Shown here: one piece after another, positions 43,424-64,000 of the stretch
How positions within the stretch are numbered: the stretch's first letter is position 1
How the letters are laid out: every line of letters starts with the position of its first letter
Assembly (NCBI GenBank): GCA_009746045.1
Contig: RPFO01000253.1
Location: forward strand, 4,276,832-4,340,831
Length of the DNA: 64,000 nt
Direction of reading: 5' to 3'
Origin: Mesostigma viride
Lineage: Eukaryota; Streptophyta; Mesostigmatophyceae; Mesostigmatales; Mesostigmataceae
The notes under the pieces: generated by a model
What the model was told of the DNA's origin: nothing
The model's input: the letters and a program-made list of their open reading frames with translations, nothing else
Databases searched by the model: none
Made by a program: the position numbers and the translations under genes

Positions 43424-46349
43424 TCAAGGCGAGCCGTCGCCGCTTGCCGCGCCGCCCTGGTCCAGCGCCAGGTAGGGGTTGTCCCCGGCTGGCATTATCT
43501 TGTAGCCGGTCACGATATAGAAGAGCAGCGTGGCAACCTCGCCTGCCAGGTCGCCCGCCCAGATGTACTCGTACGGCAGCGTGGACTTGAGCAAGTACAC
43601 GATGATGCGCGTGAAGTAGATGTAGCTCACCTGTGGGGGGGGGATCAAACGCACGGATAAATGTGAGGCATAAACAGGAGGGGACGGATATGAGGGTATA
43701 GCGTCGAGGCAAGCATCAAATATTTAACGTGAGAGTGGTGCGTAGGAGTACGAAACATGACGGAAACGTACGAAGGGGGCCGTAGCTCACCTGCCGGGAA
43801 TAACGGCAGAACGAATGGGAACGGGGGACATTATCGGAAGCAACACCAGCGGGGGAGTGAAAAAGGAGCGTGCAGGAAAGGAGTGGGCTAGGGGTCCCGG
43901 GGCATGGGTTTGGGTGCCATACAGGGTTGACTAGAAATGTGGAGGCCAACCGCATTATGACAGATCCTGCCGTCTGATGCGAAAGCAGCAGGACGGGCTC
44001 CACTCACCAGCACGACACCTCCCACCTCCACACACACCCCACACACACTCACCACCATGACGTAGAACTGCCGGAAGAGCGTGAGCTTTGTGATGTTGAG
44101 CGAGGCCTTGCCGTCCGTGTGGGACGCGTCGCGCAGGTTCTTGATGGACCAGATGATTGGGAAGAGGATCGCGCAGCAGCAGATGACGTCCACCATGTGG
44201 AAAAGGTCGCGCCACGTGAACCACGCGCGCGAGGAGGGGCCCGTCTCGTCCAGGACCACGGTCGCCATGTTCGCAAACACCTGCGGAATGGGCATGTAGC
44301 AGCCATGACAAGCAACGTCAAGGATTCACATTACTTTAGTATAGTGGCAGGGTGGAATGTTCGCCAACACCTGCAGGGGGGGGAAGTCATGCCAAGCTTG
44401 CATATCATATTAAAAAAAAAAAAAATCTACCCACCCTACTGGCACCTGTGCATATTCTATGCTCGTGCTTGTGCTTGCAACCCCAGGGCGCTCCGCCGCT
44501 CACCTGCACTATAAAGTTAGAAACCAGCCGCATTGAAGGGGTTGCCTTGTGCGGCTGTCGCAGCGGATAATGACCTCAAGCATCGCCACCCGTTTGCTTG
44601 GTCTGCTTGGTATGGTTTCCCCAATGGTTTGATTGCTATGCTTAGCTTGGTTCCCTCACATGCACACCTAGCCATGCGACGATGAAAACGAGACATTTTT
44701 TCTCCTTTACTGTACACCCCCCCGCAGAAATGATTATCCTGCCGGTGCACCAGGTGCTCCTGCTCATGCTTTTGTGCTTGCCGCCCTCACGTGAACCTGC
44801 AGCAGGATGACGGCCTCCAGCATATGCCTGAGCAACTTTTTCTTCATCTGATCTATTCTAGGCACTAGATCTTATCTATTCTGCTCTGGTATAGCGACCG
44901 CAAGCACCTTTTTCTTCACCTGATCTATTCTAGGCACTTGATCTCATCTATTCTGCTCTGGTATAGCGACCACAAGCACCTTTTTCTTCGGTACCATACC
45001 TGCCTTCTCCTGTACCACACAAAACCTGCCAGCACACTGGGTCATGCTTACACTTTGGGCACCACAAATAGCTGCAGCGGGATGATGACCTGCGCCCATA
45101 ACAGGCACCTTGTTCTTCCCATTGCCCATTCTCGATTACATCCATGAGACAACCAGCGCGGGCCAGACAACTGGAGATTTCGGTTACACACTCATGCTCT
45201 CGCGAAACCAAGTTGCGCTCACCTGCAGCGGGATGATGACCATCAGCACCTTCTTCTCCTTCTGCGCGAGGAAGGGCTTGAGGAACGACCAGCCTGTGCC
45301 GATGAGCACGATCACCACGAACAGCGTGACCCCTCGGAAGAAGGAGAAGACGTAGTAGACCACGTTCCACCCGTTGGGGTCCCCCTGGTACTTGATCAGC
45401 TGCTGCATGAGCGCGAGCGAAAGTAGCGTCAAGGCCTTGAGGACAACCAGCACGCCCATGAGCACGTGGATCTTGAGCGTACCCGTGCTGCGACGCTCAT
45501 AGAGGAGGTACCCCCAGACGGCCCCAGCGACCACGTAGCACAGGAAGCTGCAGAAGAAGATCAGGGGGAGAGGGGACTCGCCCGCCGAGAGGTAATCCTT
45601 CTCGCCCGAGGGTCCCTCGTTGTACAGAGCGATGCGTGCGTGGAAGGAGACCAAGGCGCGCGGTGCGTCCTGGCAGTTGGTGTAGAAGAGGCTGTACTCG
45701 TCAAACTCGTCGCGCTTGAGCCGGTACGTGTACGTGAAGCTGCCGTCGAAGGAGCGCTGCGCCTCCACGTCGGCCAGGGTGAAGAGCTTCTTGATCCCCG
45801 TGTTCAGGAGCGGGCACGTGCCGTCGTTCAGGTCCATCTCCAGCTGTGCCTCGGCCTCGGCGCTCGTGATGAAGAAGCCGATCTTCTTCTTGGACACGGG
45901 CGCGTTGCTGCTGCTGGGCACGTAGACCTCGTCTGGGGGGCGGGAGAGGGGGCGCAATCAGGAGCGGGAGGCGGGCGTCAGAGGGGGACCGGGGGGGGGG
46001 GGGGGGGGGGGAGATAGCCAGACGGAAAGGAAATTGAGGGAAAGTGCCAAATTTTCGCCGTGAACGCGCCATGCACAAGGCCTCGGTCATGGTCACTAGC
46101 CGGTGCAATAGAAACGTGGCGGAACATGGAAAATGAAGGTCAGTAAGTCAACGCACCATCCGTGATGGTCACCTCGATGACTCCCTCGCCAAGCCCGCCG
46201 AAGCCAAAGGTGTCAAAGAGAATAATGGCACGATCATCGCTCTTAATTTTGGGATGCGAAACTTTACCCAGAGCGTAACCCCCAAAGCTAGCCACAACGA
46301 GCACGCAGAAAAGAACTGACGTCAAGCTCTTCGCCATCATGGCTGGCAT
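43424..46349 (-). CDS. GOST-family seven-transmembrane protein (GPR107/GPR108-like)
   Basis: Four exons on the minus strand: 46349-46157, 45932-45223, 44280-44053 and 43630-43424 (TGA), 445 residues, all in phase. The start could also be the ATG at 46340. A signal peptide (SLTSVLFCVLVVASFGGYALG) is followed by a lumenal domain (IILFDTFGFGGLGEGVIEV; NTGIKKLFTLADVEAQRSFD; a conserved YSLFYTNC). Seven hydrophobic helices follow: IFFCSFLCYVVAGAVWGYLL; VLMGVLVVLKALTLLSLAL; VVYYVFSFFRGVTLFVVIVL; VLMVIIPLQ joined to VFANMATVVL; MVDVICCCAILFPIIWSI; YVMV joined to VSYIYFTRIIVYLL; GEVATLLFYIVTGY. The IPLQ-V-x-A-N and YIYFTRI signatures at the exon joins are those of GPR107/108 and the plant lung-seven-transmembrane family. 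By family knowledge it acts in Golgi/endosomal trafficking. Confidence 0.9.
43780..43800 (-). repeat. Echo of the last-exon acceptor of the GOST gene
   Basis: GTAGCTCACCTGCCGGG (43782, + strand letters) repeats GTAGCTCACCTGTGGGG of the true acceptor and exon start at 43622, about 160 bases upstream in transcript direction. Confidence 0.6.
44340..45240 (-). repeat. Echoes of GOST exon 2 end/donor and exon 3 acceptor in intron 2
   Basis: True donor side (+ letters) at 45221: ACCTGCAGCGGGATGATGAC then CATCAGCACCTTCTTCTC. Copies at 45069 (AGCTGCAGCGGGATGATGAC), 44795 (ACCTGCAGCAGGATGACGGC) and 44564 (TCGCAGCGGATAATGACC). The tail with CACCTTTTTCTTC and TGATCTATTCTAGGCAC is repeated at 44835, 44905 and 44977. 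The exon 3 acceptor side (GTTCGCAAACACCTGCGG, 44270) is echoed at 44359 (GTTCGCCAACACCTGCAG). Confidence 0.75.
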
Positions 46350-47538
46350 ACAATGAAAATAAGCGATAAAAATGTTATGAAACGGCCTTGTTCTTGTAAC
46401 TATAACAAACCCATTTATTGAATACCCCAAATGGCGCGGTGCTCCTAGTTTGAGGTCAGCTTAAATGTTGGATGTAGATTGCTGCGATGACGCCCGATAG
46501 ACAAGCATTGGGTCATAAACAGCTGCCCCCGATGGCATATATCAGGTGCAATACCACCCTTGCCCTGCCATCAAACCACGGTGGTTCACGCGTGAGCCAA
46601 AGAAAAGTGACCTCGTAAGCAGCTGTTGCTATGTCACTACAGCACGATGCGTTTTGCCTTCTCCCCTTGGCGATTTTGTATCACGAAGCCATGAGCCCGC
46701 CATCAACTCGAACGTCAGCATACCTGCTTCCAGTCGACGACTTTCCAGTTCCCCTGCAGGCCTTTTCAGGTCATAGCAGCCAATGGATTGGCTTCTTTAC
46801 AGTACAAACTCTACTACAACCACGCGTCTGGTTATTCCAGGGACTAGGATGCTGGTCAGGATGAAGACAACCACAGTCAACAACCATGCACTCCCAGTCA
46901 ACAGCTACACGAAGATACAGCCTGCACCGTACACTGTTGTTGTTTGTTGTTGTTGTTGTTGTGCACCGTACACTGTAATCAGCTACAAATCCATCCGGGA
47001 TTCTAGCACACAAAGCTCAGAGTATCGCAGTTCCGTGGTTACAAAAACAGTACGGATACATGCCATTTGGCAAACCTTCCCGCCAGGCGCCAAGTAGACC
47101 AAAGGTTCTGGCAGTTCACGCTCCCTCGCATTCTCCTAGTTTTGTCACGTTTGCAGAGGCAGGACAACAACCTGAGAGTTGCTGCCACCCCACTGCCGCA
47201 GCCGGGCATAACCGTCATAATAATTTTATTTGGCTGCCCAGAGGCATGTAAGCGTGCAACAACTTCACGTACCTCGAGCTTCTCCAGTCACCAAAAACTG
47301 GTGTAAATGGACATCAACACGGCATATACGGAAAGACTACCGATCACACAGCAGCAATGAACGTGGGCGGCTTGCGATCGACGGCGGGAGGCCGGTTGGC
47401 AAGCGATGCCTGGAATTGTGCTTATAGCCAGGGGCTTACACTACGCGTGCTCATCATTTTGACGGCTATACGTTTTTTTTATAAGAGCGTGGCAAAACTA
47501 ACGTCGCATTAGTTCAATGCGCGGTCTAGCCTCGTAAG
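46350..47538. other. Divergent intergenic region (GOST and exostosin promoters)
   Basis: No coding sequence supported. A GTT microsatellite at 46937-46964 is flanked by direct repeats of GCACCGTACACTGT. Short open frames lack domains. Confidence 0.4.
47479..47485 (+). promoter_or_regulatory. Possible TATA box of the exostosin gene
   Basis: TTATAAG after a T-run, about 55 bases upstream of the ATG at 47539. This is a reasonable core-promoter distance, but no other element supports it. Confidence 0.35.
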
Positions 47539-58320
<10,782 letters not shown>

Positions 58321-58920
58321 GCCCACGGGGCAATACCACCTCCCACTTAATGCCGCTTAATGCTCTGCAAGGCAACGAGTCAATTCTAGTGGTTGGATTT
58401 GATTTTGCCATTAGCCTTGCGAAGCACCCAGTACGTCATCACTGGATGGCTTTGGGAGTGGGGGGCGAGCAGGGCACGCAGGCGTACCCGGTTACACTGG
58501 TCAGATCCCATATATCGGGGTCCCTTTGCCAGAAGCCTGTTGGGAAACAAGTTTTCAAATGAAGTAGATTTAGCTTCAATAACGTGACAGGTGCAGGCCT
58601 GGAACCGCGAGGGCGCTGCGACAAACAGAACCTTAAGCCTGCCTGTCTACTACTTCTATAACAGTGGGTATGTTTGAACTATGCACATTGCCATAATGGC
58701 CAGCGGATCGAACGGATGTCACCCCGCCTAAAGATGCACTGCTTGTAAAAACTAGTCCAGTTTTCTGCATCCTTTGCCATGTCAGGACAATGTTTTGCAA
58801 ACTCCTGTGCCAGAGTGGTGTTCAAAGGCCACATGTATGGGGGCATGCGAGCATTGAGATAGATTGGGGTGACAGTGTCAATCATGCACTTTCTGCCTGG
58901 CGGTCTTGTTATTCTTTTTT
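58321..58920. other. 3' flank of the exostosin gene
   Basis: Non-coding; TGTAA at about 58744 is a possible polyadenylation signal. No gene seen. Confidence 0.35.
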
Positions 58921-58924
58921 GACT

Positions 58925-59600
58925 GCAGGGCATGAGTAAGAAAGTATGTACTTGCGTATCACGGAGTACTATGTTTATTTCATTGGAAAAATAATTGCCC
59001 GAAAGTATTAAACAAACAGACAAATATCGTCTGCATCATGCCCCGCCGATTCCTGAGTGGCAGCACAGCTACCGTATTATGCTATACAAAAACAAAGGTT
59101 CCCCTGACGACCCCGCCAACTACCGAGGAGTCTGCATCCAGAGCGCCGCACTCAAGTTGTTCATGCGCATGATCCTCAACCGCCTTTGTTCTGCTCTCGA
59201 CCGTCACCTAGGGGAAAGTCAAATGTGCTTTCATCTCGGGCGCAACACCGTCATGGCCGGCCATCTTCGTCGCGCGCCGCCTCTTCGAGGAAATCTCTCC
59301 TGCAACCTGGTGAGTTTCCCGCCATCCTGATCTTCGTCGACTTCATCAAGGCTTTTGAATCTGTCCTCTGGGACGCTCTATCGGGCTGTCCTTGCTCGCG
59401 CTCGCATCCCCACTCCCCTGATTACCGTCGTCCGCACGCTGTATGAGGGGTCGACCACTTAAGTGCGCACTCAACACGGCTCTACCCCGCCATGTCCACT
59501 GCAGACCGGTGTCTGGCAGGCATAATGGTTGCGTCTTGTCGCCGTACCTGTTTATTATTGTAGTGGATTATGTTATGCGCCAGGCACGTGCTCGCCGTCT
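58925..59600 (+). mobile_element. LINE reverse-transcriptase fragment (palm start)
   Basis: From 59050 shifting frames read YRIMLYKNKGSPDDPANYRG, then VCIQSAALKLFMRMILNRLC, a GRNTV segment, and FVDFIKAFES-x-LWDAL (about 59333-59380), which is palm motif A with its catalytic Asp, then a VWQ-G and LSPYLFIIVVDYVM-like segment at 59510-59580. This is a non-LTR reverse transcriptase with several frameshifts and no 3' half. Its first 110 bases match 20560-20665. Confidence 0.75.
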
Positions 59601-59849
59601 AGTGTAGCACATGTCCATGCCGAGTCTATCACGAAAAGTCCACGGAAAGGGCGCAGACATAGGGGGGAAGATCTTCACGGCTATACAAAGGCTATAAACA
59701 AGTCTCGAGTGGACACGTGTGTAGTACTCCTACACACACAGATCTCGAATGATTTATCTAGTACCAAATCCGAAAGGCTTGCATCACTCCCCGGAAAGGA
59801 GAACTTTTGCGGATGACGGTAGGTGTCAGTTGGCGATGCCTCAGGACCA

Positions 59850-59935
59850 GGAGACGTCCGTCCTATAGTCAGCAAAAGTTGGTGCGATCGAGAGGTCCCC
59901 AGTTCGATTCCGGCCTGGATTCATTTGCAGATCGC
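59850..59935 (+). other. tRNA-like remnant (possible SINE head)
   Basis: GTTGGTGCGATCGAGAGGTC followed by CCCAGTTCGATTCCGG resembles the D-loop remnant, variable region and T-arm (box B, GGTTCGANTCC with one mismatch) of a tRNA. The anticodon arm is missing or deleted, so it is not a functional tRNA. Confidence 0.3.
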
Positions 59936-59989
59936 GTTTTCCGCGGACCGGCACTGAACGCAAATGGTTTTCACCTTTGCGGCGTGCCA

Positions 59990-60310
59990 AATCAGAATAC
60001 AAAGGCTAGGGAATGGCTTCTCAGCAGAGAGTGACTCTCTGCATAGGCAGAGCGTGGCTAAATTCTTAATGCATCATCCATGGGGAGTCCCATTATAGAT
60101 AGGCAGAGCGTGGCTGAATTCGTAAGGCATCATCCATGGGGGCCATTATGGGCGCACATGCGCGTAGGCCACGTGCTAGGCTAAGCCTTACTTATCTACA
60201 CTACTGCTGTATTCCCTAGAGTGAGGTTGCTGGCCGGGTGGCAGGGGGTGCGCCTGCCAGGGCTTGTGGTCGACGTGGATGACGTCCCCCCTCCAGTATC
60301 CCGGCCAAAA
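59990..60310. repeat. Copies of the 14.3-14.5 kb element piece and ORF1 3' fragment
   Basis: CTAGGGAATGGCTTCTCAGC, TGGCTAAATTCTTAATGCA, CCATGGGGGCCATTATGGGC and GCTAGGCTAAGCCT match 14335-14520. From 60220 the sequence GCCAGGGCTTGTGGTCGACG matches the minus-strand ORF1 C-terminus fragments at 16750 and 19525. Internal duplication of the GGCAGAGCGTGGCT segment. Confidence 0.75.
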
Positions 60311-60400
60311 GAAAGTCGCCTCCAAACATATATCTCGCTAGAGGCATGTGCCTCTTACTTAATTTCAAGGTACCTCTTAATTAATCTTGGCCCGCGCCCT

Positions 60401-60686
60401 CTGACCATTTGACCATTTGACCATTTGACCATTTGACCATTTGACCATTTGACCATTTGACCATTTGACCATTTGACCATTTGACCATTTGACCATTTGA
60501 CCATTTGACCATTTGACCATTTGACCATTTGACCATTTGACCATTTGACCATTTGACCATTTGACCATTTGACCATTTGACCATTTGACCATTTGACCAT
60601 TTGACCATTTGACCATTTGACCATTTGACCATTTGACCATTTGACCATTTGACCATTTGACCATTTGACCATTTGACCATTTGAAC
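60401..60686. repeat. Octamer satellite TTTGACCA
   Basis: About 35 essentially perfect tandem copies, ending in a single TTTGAACC variant. It lies in intergenic sequence after the transposon debris. Confidence 0.98.
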
Positions 60687-61621
60687 CTTTGACAAAAAGA
60701 GCCAATTTTACCACTACTAATTAATTTCTTTATGCACACCAAACTGCATCAAGTGAGCTGAAGTCCTCAGGGTTCAAACGAATATGGGATGGGATGGATG
60801 GATGTAGTTATATCTACTTCCTAGTTACAGGGTTACAGGTCAGTGCAATGCATGCCAGAAAACTGGATTATGCATGATAAATGCATGCTGTAGGCGACTA
60901 CTCCTGAACGCATGGCGATCCAACGTCCTGGAGGCATTAGTAGGTATGCACGATATTGTGACATTCAGGATGAAGATCTCTCTTTTATCTTTAAGTTGTA
61001 AACAAAGAGAGTATCGCAAAATATGCCCGGCCTTAATATTCATGTTCATACACTTAAATTTACTCGCACACTCCTCATAATTACTATATTGGAGAGTGAC
61101 CCCAACCCGGGGGTCACCCTCACGAAGCATCATCGATAAATACATGCATGCATGTTCGATGGACTAACTACTATGAATACATCAAGAGATACTACAACAT
61201 GCACAGCTATTGCTGGCTGCAGCTTGCCATGCTTCAATCAGCATCCTTCCACAATTACATCAGCACGTACAGATTGCAATGTCGCCACAGGAGCTTCTGC
61301 CCGCCCATACCTGTACTAAACACACTTACACGGCGATGCCATTTGTACGGCACCTTATACACAAGCATGCGCTTACAAGATATTGCCATGCAGGTAACAG
61401 ATATTACATTCTGCGGCAACAGACCCGATACCTTCTGCATGTCTATCTTACAACAAACCTGCTGCGCTTCAACCATTGGCGATGTCTGCTAGACGACGCC
61501 TCAGCCAGATCAACAACGACAGTACCACCACATTAACCTAAACTGGCTGAACTCAACTCCGTTGCACGAGGGTGGCCCCCCTTTCTTTGGGGTCGGCTTG
61601 GAATCCGGCGTAGAACCTGAC
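60687..61621. other. Intergenic region, no gene seen
   Basis: AT-rich. Short open frames at 61148-61536 overlap in two frames and have no recognisable domain. CCCGGGGGTCACCC-type sequence near 61106-61120. Confidence 0.35.
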
Positions 61622-63353
61622 CTAGGCCGGAGCAGATCCTTTAGGAGCCGGCAGGGCCTGCGTCGGTTTGCTGTCCTCATCGGAGCCGCCTTCCTTAGGC
61701 TTCTTGTTGGCCTTCTGCTGCCAGGGCCATATCCAGGAGACCTTTGGTGTCTTCGGGGACTTGGCTCCATCGCTGGCTTCGTCCCCGGCTCGTGCTGCCT
61801 GCTCGGCGGCGGCGGCCGCGCGTGCGGCCTCCTCCACTTCCTTCCCTCGGATCACCGTAATCACCTGCGGCAGCTTCACGGGCTTCTTGAGCTCGCTGCT
61901 CACCCACCGACCGAGACCCTGCGCTGCGACCGTCACCTGCGCCATGCCAGCCAGATGCACGGACAGGAGAGGCAGATAATGGAGCAGGCAAATGCCATTA
62001 ACTTCTGTTCGGACACAGGCCACAAAGGCAGGCACGCAACGTAACACAACTACACAGGGTGCTGATGAATACAGAAGGTCATGCTTGCAGTCCTAGCTCA
62101 CTGGCAACAAATGCAAATTGCCCAGTTGTCAACACCATCATAACTACAGGCCTTCTATCTGTCTGCCCGCCCCCTTCCATTCGCACCCTACACTATCTCC
62201 TAGCCTCGCGACGTAAAACTGGTTCCTGGCGTAAATCTTCCTCCTTACAAATCCTCTTCATATGCCTCGTCATTGAAAAGATTTACCGTCTTCTCCATCC
62301 AACGCTCTCTCGTAATCCACTACGCTCCCGCCCTTCCACTGCCACTGGCTACACCACATCCTGACGGTCCACATCCACTCACCAATGTCTGGCAAGGATC
62401 CCCTCTTTGGAGGGCCCCTTACCCTCACCGGCAGGACCAGCTGCATGTTGTTAACCACCACAGCTCTTCTCTCTTTGAACGCACTTCTTCCTCCCTAACA
62501 AGACACTTCTCCCCGACACACATCTCCCCCCTTACACGTTTCACCAGCTCCTTGCCGTTCTTGGCGGAGCGCAGGTCGTCCACGAGCGCCCCCAGCGCGG
62601 TGCCCAGCGTGATGGGCCGCATCATCGCGTGCAGCATGACCAGCAGCAGCGTCCACAGCAGAGCGCTGATGAGCGCCGCAATGGAGCGCTCGAAGAGGAT
62701 GCCATTGGAGCAGACGACGAGAGCCAGGCCGCCGCCCAGCGCCTGCAGGGAGAACAATGACAGAGCGCGTGCAGGGCACTACACCATAAGCTGGTCCCAC
62801 TAATGATGGTCTTGGTAGATCACGAGCGCCAGGCCGCCGCCCAGCGCATGTCGGTAGCGATGTTATGATATAAATGCAGGCCATTAGAGTACAAGCTCGT
62901 GACGTTGACATGCAGCAAGCTTGGTAGTTGCGTGATAAGCACAAAGGCGCGGCCTGGCGCCTGTTGCAGAACAAGTCATAGTGAAATGCAGGACGGTACA
63001 AGGTTGTGACATTAAACAATCATTAACAAGCGATACTCCTTTACAAATGACATCGGCCGCAGCCCAGGGCCTCCAAGATAATGTCAACGTAGTATAATTA
63101 CAAAACATGACAGTAATTAGTGATACAAAAAAGCCCCCTACAGCTACGTGCCCAGAGCCAAGCAAGCGGCTAGGGCCAAAACCATGAGCATGAGGGTGTG
63201 AAGATGCCCCATCTCACATCAGACTGAGCAAGGAGGTAACCCACACACAAGCACACCCATCGAGCAACCCACCTGCAAAGCGCGGATAGCCACGGTACGG
63301 TCAACCCCGGCCACGCGTGTCTCGTTGAAGTAAAAGGGCGGCCGCTTCAGCCT
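61622..63353 (-). CDS. Hypothetical membrane protein, 3' part (5' end not found)
   Basis: Three phase-0 exons on the minus strand: 63353-63273, 62742-62536 and 61936-61622 (TAG), giving the last 200 residues. I do not recognise the family. Sequence order: RLKRPPFYFNETRVAGVDRT then VAIRALQ; ALGGGLALVVCSNG; a strong helix AALISALLWTLLLVMLHAMM; RPITLGTALGALVDDLRSAK; VTVAAQGLGRWVSSELKKPV then KLPQVITVIRG; an Ala-rich helix; and a Lys/Pro-rich tail (VSWIWPWQQKANKKPKE). Two hydrophobic segments and a basic cytosol-like tail suggest an integral membrane protein. Upstream exons must lie beyond 63353 and probably beyond the window. Intron 62743-63272 contains echoes of the middle exon's acceptor. Confidence 0.6.
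62720..63085 (-). repeat. Echoes of the middle-exon acceptor in the 3' membrane-protein gene
   Basis: True (+ letters): GAGCCAGGCCGCCGCCCAGC then GCCTGCAGGG at 62721. Copies at 62826 (GCGCCAGGCCGCCGCCCAGC then GCATGTCGG; about 20 identical bases), 62946 (GGCGCGGCCTGGCGCCTGTT then GCAG) and 63053 (CGGCCGCAGCCCAGGGCCTC). The preceding CATT(A/G)GAG segment is also repeated at 62882. Confidence 0.75.
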
Positions 63354-64000
63354 CTGGTGTTGCGTTCACGAGCATGTACGCAAGCATGGGCACAAGCGTA
63401 AACAGACCTGCGCAAAAATGACATGCAAAAACTGAGGCGGCAACCGACCACCTTTTGCGCAGAACCCTTTCAAAGGGGATGGTAGGCCAGCACAGAAAGC
63501 AGCTGTGAATCGTGCAGAAGAAGTGGACACAAAGGTATGCTGGCCTTCCAAGAAGCAGCAAGAACTAGAGGGGCTATCAAACAGGCACGGCCGCACGGGT
63601 GTCAGGGAATAAGGGGAAGGACGACGAGAGAATACTTATAGAAAAAAGCCATTTCCCTGTGAGAACAAAGGCAAGGCAAGAGAAGACAAAAAAAGCTGGG
63701 AAAGGGCTCTTTTTTTGCATCTACTTCTTGTCACCTCGTTTTCTGCTGCGATGGGGACACAGAAGAGGACGCCATTCCACTTATTATGAAAATCATGAAA
63801 GCCAATCCCTATGAAAACCATGAAAGCCATTCCACTTATTATGAAAATCACTTGAAACTCTTATCTTTGAGGAATCAGTTGGGTGCAATCGGACGTGGCA
63901 ACCAGGGCCCAAAATATACCATTCAGGCACCTGTCTTGACCAGGAAGTACGGGCTTGGGACACAGTGTAGGGGGACAGAGCGAAGGAATGTACTTACTGA
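63354..64000. other. Right edge: probable intron or 5' region of the membrane-protein gene
   Basis: No exon could be assigned. Tandem ATGAAAGCCATTCCAC / TATGAAAATC units lie at 63772-63850. Confidence 0.3.

Noticed and set aside
59850-59935. Functional tRNA gene
   Set aside because: The anticodon arm and acceptor pairing cannot be formed, and box B has a mismatch.

Overview
This is a nuclear window from a eukaryote, most likely a green alga and perhaps a streptophyte (charophyte) alga. The evidence is long GT-AG introns in GC-rich genes, a GT47 exostosin carrying EGF-like modules, a GPR107/108-type seven-helix protein, a large ankyrin protein, and LINE debris with a restriction-like endonuclease of the kind known from green-algal Dualen/RandI elements. 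The lineage is an inference from gene content; nothing in the window proves it.

Layout: (1) 152-2206 (+), last exon of an unrecognised His-rich protein. (2) 2726-4072 (-), single-exon F-box/leucine-rich-repeat protein. (3) 5457-12246 (+), four-exon ankyrin protein of about 1620 residues with a very acidic segment. (4) 13.1-22.9 kb, a transposon graveyard: LINE reverse-transcriptase, endonuclease and ORF1 fragments, and elements ending in a short inverted repeat. (5) 23370-30823 (-), five-exon patatin-like phospholipase with a low-complexity insert of about 415 residues in its catalytic domain. (6) 32350-41757 (+), eleven-exon putative membrane protein ordered signal peptide, two EF-hands, SAM, fibronectin III, probable membrane helix, FYVE-like zinc finger. 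(7) 43424-46349 (-), four-exon GOST/GPR107-108 family protein. (8) 47539-58320 (+), ten-exon EGF-exostosin glycosyltransferase. (9) 58.9-60.3 kb, more LINE and repeat debris, then an octamer satellite. (10) 61622-63353 (-), three 3' exons of an unrecognised membrane protein whose 5' end was not found. Exon joins for genes 3 and 5-8 were chosen by splice sites, codon phase and domain continuity, and all phases agree. For gene 10 only the three exons seen could be checked, and they agree.

The genes do not form one pathway. Several act in the secretory system: the GOST protein (Golgi/endosome), the exostosin (Golgi wall-polysaccharide or glycan synthesis), the EF-SAM protein (probably ER or endomembrane calcium sensing) and a lipid acyl hydrolase.

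The most unusual feature is in the introns. At least five neighbouring genes carry decayed tandem copies of their own exon-intron junctions inside the adjacent intron: exon end plus donor, or acceptor plus exon start, repeated two to seven times at periods of about 20-120 bp. Simple satellites (5-mers, 8-mers, 10-mers, 50-54-mers) also sit in the introns. Together these suggest introns that grow by repeated local duplication seeded at splice junctions. The second item of note is the EF-hand/SAM/FN3/FYVE-like protein, whose lumenal half resembles the STIM calcium sensor.
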